64,000 bases of DNA from Nothopassalora personata (taxonomy: Eukaryota; Ascomycota; Dothideomycetes; Mycosphaerellales; Mycosphaerellaceae), in assembly GCA_033816765.1 (NCBI GenBank), contig CM066294.1, forward strand, positions 868,001 to 932,000. Reading direction: 5' to 3'. Below, in pieces: positions 1 through 12,796 of the stretch (position 1 is the stretch's first letter; every line of letters starts with the position of its first letter). Both the position numbers and the translations under genes were made by a program. The notes under the pieces were generated by a model. The model saw only the letters and a list, made by a program, of their open reading frames with translations. It had not been told where the DNA came from and did not search any database.

Positions 1-3000
1 CGAGGCGATAGAGAAGGGCTAGATTAAGCGGTCCGTAAGCGAGGCGGGTACGCCTATCTTATTCGTGCTAAAGAAAGACGGTACCCTTAGGCTCTATGTA
101 GACTATAGAGGCTTAAATAAGATTATAGTAAAGAACCGATACCCCCTACCCCTAATTAGCGAGACGCTAGATAGGCTATTAGGTTCTAGGTTCTTTACTA
201 TAATCGATTTAAAGGACGCCTACTATCGTATCCCTATTAAGCGAGGCGATAAGTGGAAGACTACGTTTCGTACGCGATACGGACACTACGAGTACCTAGT
301 AATGCCGTTCGGGTTAACTAACGTACTAGTAACCTTTTAAGGGTATATTAATAAGGCGCTAACCGGCTTAGTTAATAATATTTACGTAGTCTACCTAGAT
401 AATATCCTTATCTATAGCGAGACGCGTAAGGCACACGTACGAGCCGTACGCGAAGTGCTTACGAGGCTACGGAAGTTTACTCTATTCGTAAACCCTAAGA
501 AGTGTTACTTCTTCTAGGAGAGTATAGAGTTCCTTAGGTTTGTCGTAAGCGCCGTAGGCGTGTCGATAGATAGGAGTAGGGTAGCCGCTATCGAGGAATA
601 GCCTACACCTACGACCTTTTATAAGGTCTAGTCCTTCCTTAGGTTTTACAACTTCTACCGGCGTTTTGTAGAAGGATACTTAAGGGTCTATAAGCCCCTA
701 ACGGACCTACTAAAGGGATCTAAGGACGGTAAGAAGTAGGGCCCTCTTACGTGGACCTTAAGCGAAGAGTAGGCGTTTCGATAGCTTAAGGCCGGATTCT
801 TAGGTGTACTAATACTTAGGCACTTCGATCCTACGCTACGTACGCGAGTCGAAACCGACGCGTTAGGTTTTGCGATCGTAGGTATTATATCCTAATTGTT
901 TAGTACTAAGTAGTATCCCATCGCGTTCTATTTACGTAAGATAATACTAGCCGAGTGTAACTACGAGACGCACGATTAGGAGCTACTTACAGTAGTTAAG
1001 GCTTTTAAGTATTAGAGGCTATACTTAGAGGGCGCTACGTATACGGTACGAGTGCTAGTCGACTACGCTAACCTATAGGGCTTCATAATAGTAAAGTAGC
1101 TAAATGGGCGGTAAGCTCGATAGGCTACGTTCCTATAGTCTTTTAATTTTATAGTAGAGTATCGGCCGGGTAAGACTAACCTAGCCGACGCGCCTTCGAG
1201 ACGTAGTAACTACGTAGCTATAACGTAATAAACTTCGAACTTACTACCTACCTTATAAAGTAAGCTATCTTTCTAGAAGGAGTCTCTAGAAGGGATAAGC
1301 GAGCCGACGGTAAAGCGCGCGCTTACTACCTACGAGGCGATGTAGGGCGACATAGGCGCGGTAATAGTAGTACGGAGAGGTAACCTTCCCTATTAAGACA
1401 AGCCGTCGTTACTAGTAGTAGTGTACACTATAGTAATATAGGGTTAAGCTTATAGCTCGACGGGTAAGTTAATTCTACTCTTAATAAAGATCGCGTAGTA
1501 GTAAGACGACTAGTATATCGTATGCTTAGCGTAGGCGCTAAGCGCGAGGGACGCTAAGGGATAGTATATAAAGAATGACCTTATGTACTACGGAGACGCG
1601 ATTGTAGTACCTAGGGTTTACGTAATTAGGTCGCATCTAATTCGCATGTACTACGACGACGTCCTCGTAGGTTACTTTAGAAGGACTAAGACTAAAGAGC
1701 TATTACAACGTAATTATTAGTAGGACTTACTTAGTACGGACGTAAAGTAATACGTCTAAGCCTATAGAACCTACTAGGGTTCGAAGGCTAAACGCTATTG
1801 ACCCTATAGTAGGCTATAACCGCTTCCTAGACCGGAGCGGCCGTAGAAGGAAATTACTATGGATTTTATTACGGACCTACCTCTAAGTACGCGAGCCGGT
1901 TACGTGTATAATGCGATCCTAGTAATAGTCGATCGCTACTTAAAAATGAGCTTATACATCCCGACGACGAAGACTTATATAGCCGTGGAGCTTATAAGGC
2001 TCCTACGAGACGAAGTCGTGCGATACTATAGTATCCCGTTAGGTATAGTAAGCGACCGAGGTCCCGTCTTTACTAGTCAGTTTTAGAGTAACTTCTACTT
2101 CGAGGCGCGTATAGAGCGTAAGCTATCTACGGCCTTTTACCCTTAGACTAACGGCTAAACTAAGAGGGTAAACTAAACCCTCGAATAATATCTTCGTTAT
2201 TACTATAGTAACAATTAAACTAAGTAGGCTAAGTAGCTTACAGTTGCTAAATTCGTAGCTAATAACAGCATCTACCTAATACTACGGATGAGTCCGTTCG
2301 AGATAGCGTACGGTTAGCGACCTAAGATTACCCCTATACTAACTAGATCTCGAGACGAGACCTAGGGGGGGGAAGTACTAGTAGCGGTAATAGCTGCGAG
2401 TCGCATGCGAAAACTACGCGCTATACTCGAGGAGCGATAGAAGGCTATAGTAGAAAGCTAGGCTCGCTACTATAATAAGACCTACTAAGCTAAGACCTAC
2501 CGCGTAGGTAACTTAGTCCTATTATTAACGAAGAACCTTAAGTTAGCAGTACTAAAGAAGAAGATAGGTCCGAAGTTTATCGGCCTATACCGCATTACGG
2601 ACGCTATTAGTTCGTAGGCGTACCGCCTAGCGCTACTAGCCGACTTAAGGCTCTATAACGTCTTCTATATCTCTCTCCTTAAGCCGTATATCGGTAGCGA
2701 TAAGGATGGACCCGTACCCCCTCTAGCTAATAAGGACGGAGAGTATAAGGTAGAGGTAGTACTAGATAGGCGTAAGCGTAAGGGTAAGCTATAGTATCTA
2801 GTCTAGTAGAAGGACTAGCTAGAGGAGTATAATAGCTAGGAACCGGCGGAGGGCCTCGCGAATGCGGATCGTATAGTAGCCGACTATAAGGCGTTAAGGA
2901 GAAGTAAATAAGACTAGCATAGGAGTACTAGAGTATAAATAAAACTTTTCTTAACTATAAATAAAATAAAAGCTAAAGAGTAGCGCGCCTACTAGGGGCT

Positions 3001-3079
3001 ACGTAGAGTAGTAGTAGGCGAGGAGCCCGCGAGTAGCGTATAAGGCGAGCGCCTCAGTTGTCGTCGTCGCGTAGTAACT

Positions 3080-3990
3080 TAGGTAGGAATGCCTAGTTGG
3101 CGGCGGTAGTGTTAATGTTCTACGCCTATAGGAACTAGGACTACGGTTAGTAGGGTACACGTATACGAGGAACATACGACTTACGGCGCGGCCGAGTTCG
3201 AATAGCCTATTAAGGGCGCGGTTCTACTCCTACTAGAGCGCGAGGGCTACGGCGGTAGGGGCGGCGGTAGTAGTAGCGGCGGCGGGGGCACGTATACGGG
3301 TCTCCCCGGTACGCTTATGCTTGTAGGCATTAAACTGCCTAATAGCCTATAGAAAGGGTTAGCCGAAGTATAGGAGACGTACTAGAGCCCCCCCCGCGAG
3401 TAGTAGTCGACTCGTAGGAGCGAAGTAGCGACTTACCTCCGTAATGTCGTTACCTAGCTAGGTATATAGGCGGATCTACTCTACTAGCTCCTACTACTAG
3501 AGGTCTATAGGCGCCTAGCCCATTATAGCCGTAAGGAAGTCGCGCTAGGAGCGCGCGGCGCGTAGGCGGCTTACTAGCGAGGCGATAGCGTAGCTAGTAT
3601 TAGGCTTATACTTGTGTCTATTACGCCTATAGCGGCCGCACTTCTTTAGGAGCTCGCCGGTAGTAATACTATTACAGTTATCGGCTTCGTCTAGTAAGTA
3701 GTTAGTATACGAATCGTAGGCGGCGCGCGTAGAGACTTACCCTTAACGAAGTATAGGAGGCACCGTATATACATATTAATCCTCTACGAGAGCTTAGTAG
3801 CGGGCGAGGGCGTTAGTAGCTACGAGGGGGATACTAGTCGCTTACGACTACTAGGCGTTCTAGGTACGTCGCGTACTAGAGCCGCCTAGCGGCGCTCGTC
3901 TTCTAAGGTACTAGTAGTGCTATCGCTACTAATACTACGGGAGGAGGCGGAGCGGCTAGAGGACGGAGGCAAGGAGGGCCCGTTAGACAT
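3080..3990 (-). pseudogene. Spliced opposite-strand gene in the 3' region of Gypsy A
   Basis: An opposite-strand reading frame starts at ATG 3990 (MSNGPSLPPSSSRSAS). If TAG is read as a mutated Gln or Trp codon it stays open through two introns. Intron 1 (3691-3740, 50 nt) has GTAAGT, a TACTAAC branch site and a TAG end, and the frame is kept across it (YFVK then DEADNC). Intron 2 (3347-3436) also starts GTAAGT. The same protein motifs (ITTGELLKKC, NRALNRLFELG, a Ser-rich N-terminus) and both donor sites recur in the E2a copy at 19300-20883. That shared protein signal argues for real coding. I recognise no domain. The gene is now full of TAG stops. Confidence 0.65.
3691..3740 (-). other. Intron 1 of the opposite-strand gene in Gypsy A
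   Basis: A 50-nt spliceosomal intron on the minus strand: donor GTAAGT, branch TACTAAC, acceptor TAG. Removing it joins two open frames in phase. The E2a copy has a GTAAGT donor after the same peptide (LLYFV). Confidence 0.65.
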
Positions 3991-4168
3991 AATAATAATA
4001 ATACTAGCGAGGCGCTTACGGTAAGGGTACGGTACGGGTGCGTAGTAGTAGTGTAACGGAGGTAGTACGCTAGGGAACGTACTAGGAGAATAGGGCTAGG
4101 TTAGGCTAGAGTTTTATGCCCCTAACTAGCTACGTCGGTATAGTAACTAAGCCTTACTTACCTACACC

Positions 4169-4374
4169 TATTACGATCTAAGCGTGTACCGGCGCTATAG
4201 CCTAATTAAACCTAAGGTAGTAGCGGCTAAGAATTAGGTAACATTAATTAGTTACCTATAGCCTTTTTATAAGCAGCCCTTTCAATTCTAGCTTAGATAT
4301 ATAAAATCTACTACCTGCTTTTGAAACACCTTTATAAGCCTATTTTATAACTTCTAACCACTTGTAACGTAATA
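4169..4374 (+). repeat. 5' LTR of Copia E1
   Basis: 206 bp, nearly identical to 11115-11320. Its TG start has become TA and its end reads TA where CA is expected, both explained by RIP. The target duplication ACACC precedes it. Confidence 0.9.
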
Positions 4375-4385
4375 GTTATGAGCCC
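4375..4385 (+). promoter_or_regulatory. Primer-binding site, half-tRNA type
   Basis: GTTATGAGCCC directly follows the LTR. It is complementary to the conserved anticodon arm of initiator-Met tRNA (GGGCTCATAAC), the internal tRNA priming known for copia-type elements. A RIP-altered counterpart appears in the Copia remnant near 57930. Confidence 0.6.
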
Positions 4386-7300
4386 GATAGGCGCTTACTA
4401 ACGTTCGCTACATAAAACGAAGCCCTAGAGTAGATTTTACATCGTTATTAAAAACTAGTGGGATCTATCATTATCCCATTAACAACTATTGCATAGCAGT
4501 GTAGTAACCCTAGTGGACCTATAGGAACTTTTATTAGGCCCATTAACACCGTTATAGCGACTACCGAGATACCCGGTAGTACCGGTACTTTGCCGCACGC
4601 TACTATCGTTCTTAAGAGTCATAACTAATAGGACAAGTTTAACCGTCAGTTAGAGCTCTACGCTAAGTCTCTAAACATCTAGAAGTATATAGATCCGAAC
4701 GACACTACTGCCGAGCTAATAGAGCCGGTGTACTTAACGTTTAAGTAAATCTAATTAGCATACACTACTAAAGACGCTGCGGCTAAAGATAAGGAGCTTA
4801 TTAAGCTCCGCTAGTTAGATACCGACCGCAGGTAGCGGATGTATAACATCTTTACGTCCGCAAGGTCTAAATTAGTCACCTACCTAATTAGGACTACTAT
4901 AGAGCTAGGCTAGGAGCTAATACATAGTAAACGTACCCTTAGAGGTAAGGTCTAGGCTCTAAAGGATTAGTACGGACTAAACGACATGTTACGTAAGCGA
5001 TAGCTTATACTAGAGCTAAATAGGCTTTAGAAGAGCTAGGCCCGAAGGGTTAACAACTAGTGTTTAGACTAGCTAGTGCTATAGACTAAGATGCTAGATT
5101 GTAACTATACCGAGTACGGAGACCTACTACGATACTTCCTACTTACGATACAGTAGAAAACTCCTACCTATAGAGCATTACTATATAACGAGTAGAAGCG
5201 TAATAAGCTCTCGCTTAGTAAGCTTACCGAGCGATACCTCGAATAGATACGCGATACTACCCTAGTTACTACGAACGGTCGATTAGTCTTCGTAACCTTT
5301 ATAGGCGAACCCTTAGTAGAGGACAAGCCTCCACTAGCGCCTACAGTAGGCATAGTCGGTAGGAACGACAATAATAATAACGACCGTCGTCGTAGCCGCG
5401 GCGATAAGAGTCGTGACCGTAGTAACGGTATAAATAAAGGAAAGAACAGTAATAATAACGATAGGCTAAGCGGCTACTAGAACATTACCGGCGAGCCTAA
5501 GGAGAGTTATTATAAGAACCTCTATTTATGCGATGTAGTTAACCCTAAGAAGCGTCCATTAAAGAATTAGCGCTCTAAGTAGTGGAAGAAGTACTAGAAG
5601 CACTTTATTAATTACTGCTTAGGCGATGATAGTGAACGCTTACTAGGCGTATTAAACCGCAATGGGCGCACGGATAAGGAACGAGATAAGGCAATTACTA
5701 AGGGCAAGGTAGTACCGTACGGCTTTACTAGTCTTACTGTCCTTTCGAGCTCGAGAAGCTAATTAAGCTTCAACTTTAGGGATTGCTAGGTATACGATAA
5801 CTGCTCGGACACCTATGTTATTAATTACTATAACTAGTAGGGCGTAGAATTTATTACAGAGCGCCTAACTACCTTATTAATCTAAGCCGGAACCACGACA
5901 TTCCCTATTACCGCATTAGGTAAGGTTCGCATAAAGATAGAGGGGATACTATTCGCCCTATTAGATGTGGCCTATTGCCTAGGCTTTTATATGAACGTTA
6001 TCTCCTACTTACGCATAGAGACGGCTAGACTTTAGTGGCACGGACGCACTAATTCAGTCTATTATAATAACAAGAAATTGATAGACCTACACCGCCCTAC
6101 TAGTATAATCCCCTTCTTTAAGGTAGTTACACCGCCTTAGTTAGAGATAGTCTATAAATGGCTATCGAGCAATAATGGGAGCATCCTACTAAAGATTACT
6201 AAGAAGTAGCGCATAGCGTACTTCGTTAGCACAATTAGTAAGGGTAATACTATCTAAACACCGCCTATTTAGGACTCTAACGGCGACCGTACCGTTATAG
6301 TAGTAATAAACAGCACAGGGGGCACTAAAGGTATAGTAACGTCTAGTAGGACCCCCATTAAACACCGCAAGCTCTTAGGCCGCTAGTAGTACTAAATCTT
6401 CGGCTATATTAGCGCTAAACGCATTAACTAGCTTCCGTTTAGAGTTGAGGGGGTAGTTATTAACCCTAATGCACCTAAAGCACCCCTCACTACACATTAT
6501 AGAGTATGTGGCCTAGCTAAGGTACATAAAGTGTTTAATAGGACTAAGCTAATTAGGTTAATAACTCCCTATAGGCACGTAGGTATAGATTTAGCTAAGT
6601 TTACACTAGTATACAATAGTAATCGTTACCTAGTTTATTTCTACGATTTAGATACCTACGGGCACTTTTAATTCACTATTAAGAATAGGGACTAACTATT
6701 AGTATTGGCTTGCTTTAACAGCCTACTTAGCTTCATTAATTTCATTAGGCGTAGGTTTGTTTACTTCTATAGCGATAATGAAGTAGCCATTAGTATAGCC
6801 TTCCGCTTAACCATTAATAACAATTAAATTGAGTGGCACAACACTACTAATTACGCGTCTAACTAGGACCTAGTAGAACGAGCGGGCGGCGTCATTATTA
6901 CGATGTCTCGCATAATCCGCATTTATGCTCGCCTACCTAAAAAGCTCTAGAATGAATGCATAGCAGCTGCCGTCTACATTCTCTAGCAGTTACTAATCCA
7001 ATTAAAAGGCTAGAAGACTCCCTTCGAATTGGCAATAGGTAGGGTACTAAATGTAGGCTATATAGTAGTGTACGGCTACCTAGCCTACGTGTACATTCAT
7101 GGCACTACTTAACTAGGTAAGACTAAGAAGCTTAAAGAACGAGTACTTATCGGATACCTTGTAGGCTACGACTCTACTAACATCTATAGGGTGTGGGACC
7201 TATCGAAAGATAGGGTTATGCGGGTAAAGGACGTCCTCTTTAATAAGACTACGCTCTACGACCTATTAATTCTCACTACTAGTTACTTAACCCCTCTTAA

Positions 7301-10028
7301 GAACATCGTAATAGCAGAACCGGCTAAAGAGCCTAAATAGTACTACGACCTGTATGTGGCTCACTATGAGTAGGACATACTATAGGCCGAGGGGGTGGAA
7401 GAATAGGCTTAATAGTAGCCGCTCTATTAAAACCCTCGTTAACACGCCTATTAACAATTACTACTTAGGTATAAACTACACTAGCTATAACACCGAGCGC
7501 TAGTAACATTTAACTAACCTAAAGGTAATAGCAGTTTCTAGCTACTTAATTGGCCGTTATTAAATGACGCTATAACCCCTACACTTTTACGAGACTAGGT
7601 TAAATCCGGGGTCGAACTATCGACTAATGAGAGTATAGAGAACTCCGACTATAACAATAGCTATTAAAAACAATGCGGTCAATAGTAACGCGTCTTAATA
7701 GTACATTAACGACTTTAAGTAGCAATTGATAGATGCACTTATAGAGGAAGACCGTGAGGAGATTATAGTAGACATAGATGCTTCGACGACTCTAGACGTC
7801 GCTACCGCTCCTCCTTTAGTAATCCCCTTCGAAGAACTTAGTTAAATGGATAAGTTTTCCCCTAATTCTAACTATACCCTTACCGACACTAGGAAGAGGC
7901 TCCGAACCGCCTACTTCCACTATACTCTATACAATGTTATAGTCGCTAACGTTGTTATTAGCTAGATAGCGGGCATCCGCCCGAGACCTCGTTACCTAGG
8001 ACGTAAGTACTACGATGTCGTACGAACACGCCGATCCTTCCCTACACGTACTATTAATACTATTACGGCGATGCACCGCGATAACCTTCCGCCCGAACCT
8101 CTAAACTACCGAGCCGCTATAAAGCACCGCTTCGCCTAACAATAGCGTAAAGCTATAGCTAAAGAGTTTACTAAAGTAGTCTTAACCGGCACGTTTAAAT
8201 AGACTATATATTAAGAGAAGGATCATAATGCTTAGTAAGAGGACGGACTTTAGCTACTATTGCCGCTAAAGTAGGTGTATAAGTATAAGTTAGATAAGTA
8301 TAGTATACTAAAGAGCTTTAAGGCCCGGCTATACGTAAGAGGCGATCTATAGGGCACACACTTAGATATATACGCCGCTACATTACTAGTAAGCATGTTT
8401 CGCCTCTACTGTACTATAGCCGCGAGCTTCGACCTAGAAGCTAAACAGTTTAATGTTATTAACGCCTTCTTAAACTTAGACCTACTATACACTATGTATC
8501 TATAGCCGCCTCCTAGAATCGATTACCCTACCGATAGATACGCTCTTAAACTAGTTAAGGCCCTCTACGGACTAAAGGAGTCCCCTTTGTTATAGTACAA
8601 CTCCCTTACCGAGACGCTAGCCTCCCTTAGAATGGTTCCTCTCTCGGACTCCGAATACATCTACTATAATAATAAGGTTATGTTCTTCTTTTATATAGAC
8701 GACCTAGTTATGCTATATTACCGTAAGCATAAGGACTATACACTTAGTATTAAGAAGCGTCTACTTACTAAGTACGAGATGTACGAGCTTAGAGATCTTA
8801 CCTAGTTTCTAGGAATTAAGGTAATACGAGATCGGTAGAAGAGACTACTATAGCTCTTATAAGAGGACTACATTAAGAAGCTCGCTACTAAGTTTAGTAT
8901 ATCTACTAGCGTACGTAAGACAAATGTACTAGTGGATTAACACCTTAACTAGACGGTGCCTAAAGGCTATGTTATAGAAGCTATTAAGATCCTTACTTAC
9001 TAATAACGCATTAGATCCCTTAACTTCGTAGCAATACATACACGCCCGGACATTGCCTTTTCCCTATTAATGCTTTCGCAGTATCTAACTAAGCTAATAG
9101 ACACGTATCTAAAGCTTATAGACTAGTACCTACGCTACCTCCTAGAGACTAAGAACCTCTACCTTATGTATAGCGCTAGTAAGCATATTACTAGCCTACA
9201 TAGTTAACCTAAACATCTCGGTAAGAACTATAAGTTCTTTGGTACATTAGATGCCTCCTACGGCATAAACGTCGATAGGACTAGCTCTAGCGGATAGATC
9301 TTTATGCTCTTCGGCGGACTAGTGGACTATAAAGCATCTAAGTAGATTACTGTTACTAAGTCCTTAACCGAAGCCGAACTCCTTAGCCTATTATAAGCGG
9401 TATAAGAGCTAATCTAGTAGGAACGCATCTTCGCCGAGATCTATCTCGAGTTTAACTAGTATATACACCTATACTGTAATAACACCTAGACCATTCGACT
9501 TGTTAACTAGTAAGGGCAAAAGCTTAACACTAAGCTACGCTATGTTAACATCTACTACTACTAGCTCCGCTAGAGAAACTAGCGAGGAGATATCGAGATT
9601 CGGTATCTTAACACTAATAACATACCTATAGATAGGCTTACTAAGCTACTACTACTATAAAAGCATAGGCGCTTCGTAGAGCTACTTAACATAGCTAAGG
9701 AAGGCGTAGACCTACGCTCCTTAGCGCCTACTATAGATACTAACACTAGCCGCATCACCTTAGGGGGTAATAATAACGCCTAAGAAGCGTAGGCCTACTA
9801 CTACACTAGTAGTAGCTCTTCTCGACAGTTACTAGTACTAGGCTTTAACTATAGGACTCTTCTCCTCGGCGCATCGCAGTAGCGATGTAGAACGATATAG
9901 TAATTAGCTACTACTAAGCGCGACTTCCCTTTTATCCTTCTATGCTATATTAGGAAGGAACTAGTAGTAGGACTACATAAAAACACCTCTTTAGGTCTAA
10001 ACCCTTCCTCTTTCCTTAACTAACTAAC

Positions 10029-10400
10029 ATGGACCGGTAGAGGTTATATAGTATGTTCGGCACTACTGTCTCCTCTATCGGCTCCGTACTACCGCCTAGC
10101 GCCGCTAGCGCCGCTACCGCTAGAGTAAGCGTCCACTATTTACCGGCGCTACCCTAGCACTACTATTACTAGTAGGTGTTTCTCGGACTCCTATTAGCCT
10201 ATAGTAAAAGGACCGGAAACACCCCTATTACTAGTAGCGGTGTAGCGCATACGTACTAGTAACGGCGTAGCTAATTACGAGCGCCGAAACACTATTAACT
10301 TCCCTACTACTAGTAGCATTAGCATTACTATTACTACCTCCGTTACTATATTATAACGAACGCTATGATATTATCGTCCTTACCTTACTTAGAGATAACA
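10029..10400 (+). pseudogene. Possible extra sense-strand frame after pol in Copia E1
   Basis: An ATG at 10029 opens a frame (MDR, then RLYSMFGTTVSSIGSV) that runs about 120 codons if TAG and TAA are read as mutated Gln codons. It includes a hydrophobic stretch (VFLGLLLAY) and Tyr/Gln-rich tracts. It lies between RNase H and the 3' LTR. No family is recognised. A chance frame is possible because composition alone gives long frames when TAG is ignored. Confidence 0.25.
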
Positions 10401-10727
10401 TCTCTACCCGCTAGGCATGTAGTACCTATAGTACTACCGTCGATGGGATTATCCTTACCCCAAGTAGAAAGATAAGGCCTTTATAAGCTATAAAGACCTT
10501 TTATTAGGTAAAAGAGTTCCTACTAGGACGTAGCTAAATGGTAATCTCTACCTAAGGTAGGAAGCGGAGTTCTCTAAGACCGTAACCAAAGTCATATATA
10601 CGTAGTTATTAGATAGTAGCAAGGCACCCTAATTGCCGAAGTAACAGCGTACTATAACACCTAGGATTTTAATTAAGAATGGAGCGGAAATTAAAGCGGA
10701 CGATAGGCTAAGTAATAAATTCAGTAG

Positions 10728-10815
10728 ATATAATAACCCCTAGGACTCGAACCTATAACCTTACATGTCCGTTAAAATGTAGGGAGATAGCACGCCTTAC
10801 CGTTTAGTACTATAA
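10728..10815 (-). tRNA. tRNA-like sequence in Copia E1, degenerate
   Basis: On the minus strand a T-arm-like segment (ATAGG TTCGAGT CCTAG, one mismatch), a possible anticodon stem TACAT/ATGTA and a D-arm-like hairpin (TAGTAC/GTGCTA) occur in tRNA order. The acceptor stem does not pair and the anticodon loop is too long. It is a decayed tRNA, a tRNA-derived retroposon head, or chance. Confidence 0.3.
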
Positions 10816-11114
10816 GAACAGCTTAGCTACCCTACCGGACAAGAATTACATCGCTTAGAACCTATTATATAGGTTAACTGCAGTGTAAGGGACTTAGTAA
10901 GATTGTGAATAGGGATGTGAGGCTAGGATAATAGCCTCACCTAAAACGCTAACTTAGCGCCCTACTGTATAGCTCATAATAGAGCTCTAATAAGCGTATA
11001 GTAACGACGCCTTACGTCATAGGTGGGTAGGTAGGGTGATAGGTAATGGATGGGGTGTACGCGATTATATGCAATTAGCTTATTCACCTATAAGCCGTAC
11101 GAGCTAAGGGGGTG

Positions 11115-11320
11115 TGTTACGATCTAAGCGTGCACCGGCGCTATAGCCTAATTAAACCTAAGGTAGTAGCGGCTAAGAATTAGGTGACATTAATTAGTTA
11201 CCTATAGCCTTTTCATAAGTAGCCCTTTCAATTCTAGCTTAGATATATACAATCTACTACCTGCTTTTAAAACACCTTTATAAGCCCATTTTATAACTTC
11301 TAACTACTTATAACGTAATA
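11115..11320 (+). repeat. 3' LTR of Copia E1
   Basis: 206 bp, starts TGTTACGATC after a purine run (GAGCTAAGGGGG), and is followed by the target duplication ACACC at 11321-11325. Confidence 0.9.
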
Positions 11321-11644
11321 ACACCTACATAACGATACGCACGCAACCCGCATGTAGGCCGTATAGTAACTATAGTTCTAGAAGTACGTAGGAACCTCTA
11401 CGTAGTAACTAGCGAGCTAAGGACAGCTCGTACGGGAGGGGAGGCAATTGTAAGGGGCAGCCTAGTAGCTAACCCTTACATATAGCCTTATATATAACAT
11501 GCGGTCGCGACCGGCTACTAAGCCGCACGTAACACGTATACGTACACCTTACGACGCGCGATGCGTCTTAAATAAAAGACAAGAATTAGTTTATCTACGA
11601 CTAGTAGGTCGTAGGCGTACTATACATTACGACATCCCTTAACA
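11321..11644 (+). mobile_element. End of Gypsy A with its 3' LTR (11449-11644)
   Basis: The Gypsy A sequence resumes after the Copia insertion. A polypurine run (GGGAGGGGAGGC) precedes an LTR of about 196 bp that begins TGTAAGGGG and ends CCCTTAACA, related to the 198-bp LTRs of E2a, G1 and the 58756 element but clearly diverged. The next bases (CTATT) are Gypsy G1 sequence, so A was inserted into the integrase region of G1. The partner LTR is outside the window. Confidence 0.8.
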
Positions 11645-12436
11645 CTATTATTATATACGAATTTAGCAATAGCTAGCTACTTAGCCTACTCTATCTAGTT
11701 CTCGCTATAGTAATAACGAAGGTACTATTCTAAGGTTTAGTTTACTCTCTTAGTCTAACCGTTAGTCTAAGGGTAAAAAGCTATAGATAGCTTACGCTTT
11801 ACCTACGCCTCGAAGTAGAAGTTACACTAGAACTTACTCGTAAACACTAACCCGCGGTTACTTACTATACTCGCTAGGACACTATAATATCGTACGACTT
11901 CGTCTCGTAAGATCCTCGTAAGCTCCGCGGCTATATATATCTTAGTCGTAGGAATATATAAGTTTATTTTAGAGTAGCGGTCGACGATTACTAGAATCGT
12001 ATTATACACGTATTCTCCTCGCTTACTTAGCGGTAGGTCCGTAATAAAATCTATAGTAATTTCTTACTATAGACTATCTAGCCTAGGTAGTAGTTATAGC
12101 TCGCCGTAGAGTCGATAGCGCCTCGCCTTCGAGGTCTAATACGCTCTATAGTTCCTAATATACTCCCTTATATCCTTACTAAGTAATTCCTACTAGTAAT
12201 AACGTCGTAGTAGCTCTTTAGTCTTTACCTTACTAAAGTGCCCTACTAGTAGGTCGTTATAATATATATAGAGTAGCTATACTCTTATTACGTAATCTTT
12301 AGGTACTATAACCGCGTTTCTACGATAGACTAACCCGTCTTTTATATACTAGTCCTTAGGGTCCCCTTCGTTAGGCGCCTACAATAAGTATATAACGTAC
12401 CTATCGTCTCTCCCCTACATGATTTTTATTAGTAGT
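11645..12436 (-). mobile_element. Gypsy G1 fragment: integrase
   Basis: Minus-strand integrase of the same family as E2a. The core at 11827-12009 reads VDRYSKINLYIPTTK and SNRGLVF, with the catalytic Asp of SDRG turned to Asn. It is cut on the left by Gypsy A and on the right by E2. The matching downstream piece begins at 27014 after the E2 insertion. Confidence 0.85.
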
Positions 12437-12796
12437 TGTTACGGAATAATTCCTATAGACCCTAGAATTATAATAACGAGATAAGTACGTAACTTATCCT
12501 ACCTAAGCGCTTAGACTTAGGGCGATTAGACTGCTTATACTTAGACTAATTAGACTACTTATACTTAGAATAATTAGACTAATTACCGAGATCTACGAAT
12601 CTCCTTTATATTTAGGAACGCTAAGAATCCCTTATAGTTTCGATACGTTTAACTTATGTTACTATCTTACTAATTGGAATACACTCTTATCCTAATTATT
12701 TATCTTCGCTTAGCTCGCTTTAGCCTCTCTAAAGAATACCGCTACGTAACTTAACTTATCTCTCTTTTAAGACTAGTCCTAGAACGAGATATAATA
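12437..12796 (+). repeat. 5' LTR of E2
   Basis: 360 bp, starting TGTTACGGAATAATTCC, matching 26649-27008. The terminal CA has become TA. It is preceded by the target duplication GTAGT. Confidence 0.92.

Larger units (their letters stand above)
1..4168 (+). mobile_element. Gypsy retrotransposon A, pol to 3' region, RIP-mutated
   Basis: This is the 3' two thirds of a Ty3/Gypsy chromovirus whose 5' end lies before the window. Reverse transcriptase reads from base 1 (open stretch 65-340, with RYPLPLI and MPFGLTN motifs). The catalytic YLDD near 391-410 reads YLDN, as expected from GATGAC becoming GATAAC. RNase H follows to about 1200. The integrase core is at 1859-2086 with DFITDLP and SDRGPVF intact, and a chromodomain lies near 2750-2880 with its Trp codons turned to TAG. 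Stops are mostly TAG. Downstream of pol is an opposite-strand gene (3080-3990). Copia E1 cuts the element after 4168. The remainder and the 3' LTR are at 11321-11644. It is dead. Confidence 0.9.
4169..11320 (+). mobile_element. Copia retrotransposon E1, complete but RIP-mutated
   Basis: A full-length Ty1/Copia element of 7152 bp with 206-bp LTRs and target duplication ACACC (4164-4168 and 11321-11325), inserted into Gypsy A. Domains follow the Copia order: gag from about 4600, integrase about 6490-7260 (RLITPYRHVGIDLAK, then ELAIGRVLNVGY), reverse transcriptase about 8320-8900 (NVINAFLNLDL, ALYGLKESPLL, catalytic YIDD intact near 8695), RNase H about 9230-9700. Many TAG and TAA stops make it inactive. 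The 1.3 kb between RNase H and the 3' LTR is longer than usual and holds a possible extra frame and a tRNA-like sequence. Confidence 0.9.

Noticed and set aside
5168..5371. Minus-strand open frame of 67 codons in Copia E1
   Set aside because: It is antisense to gag of E1 and exists because CAG-to-TAG changes open the other strand. It has no start context or motif.
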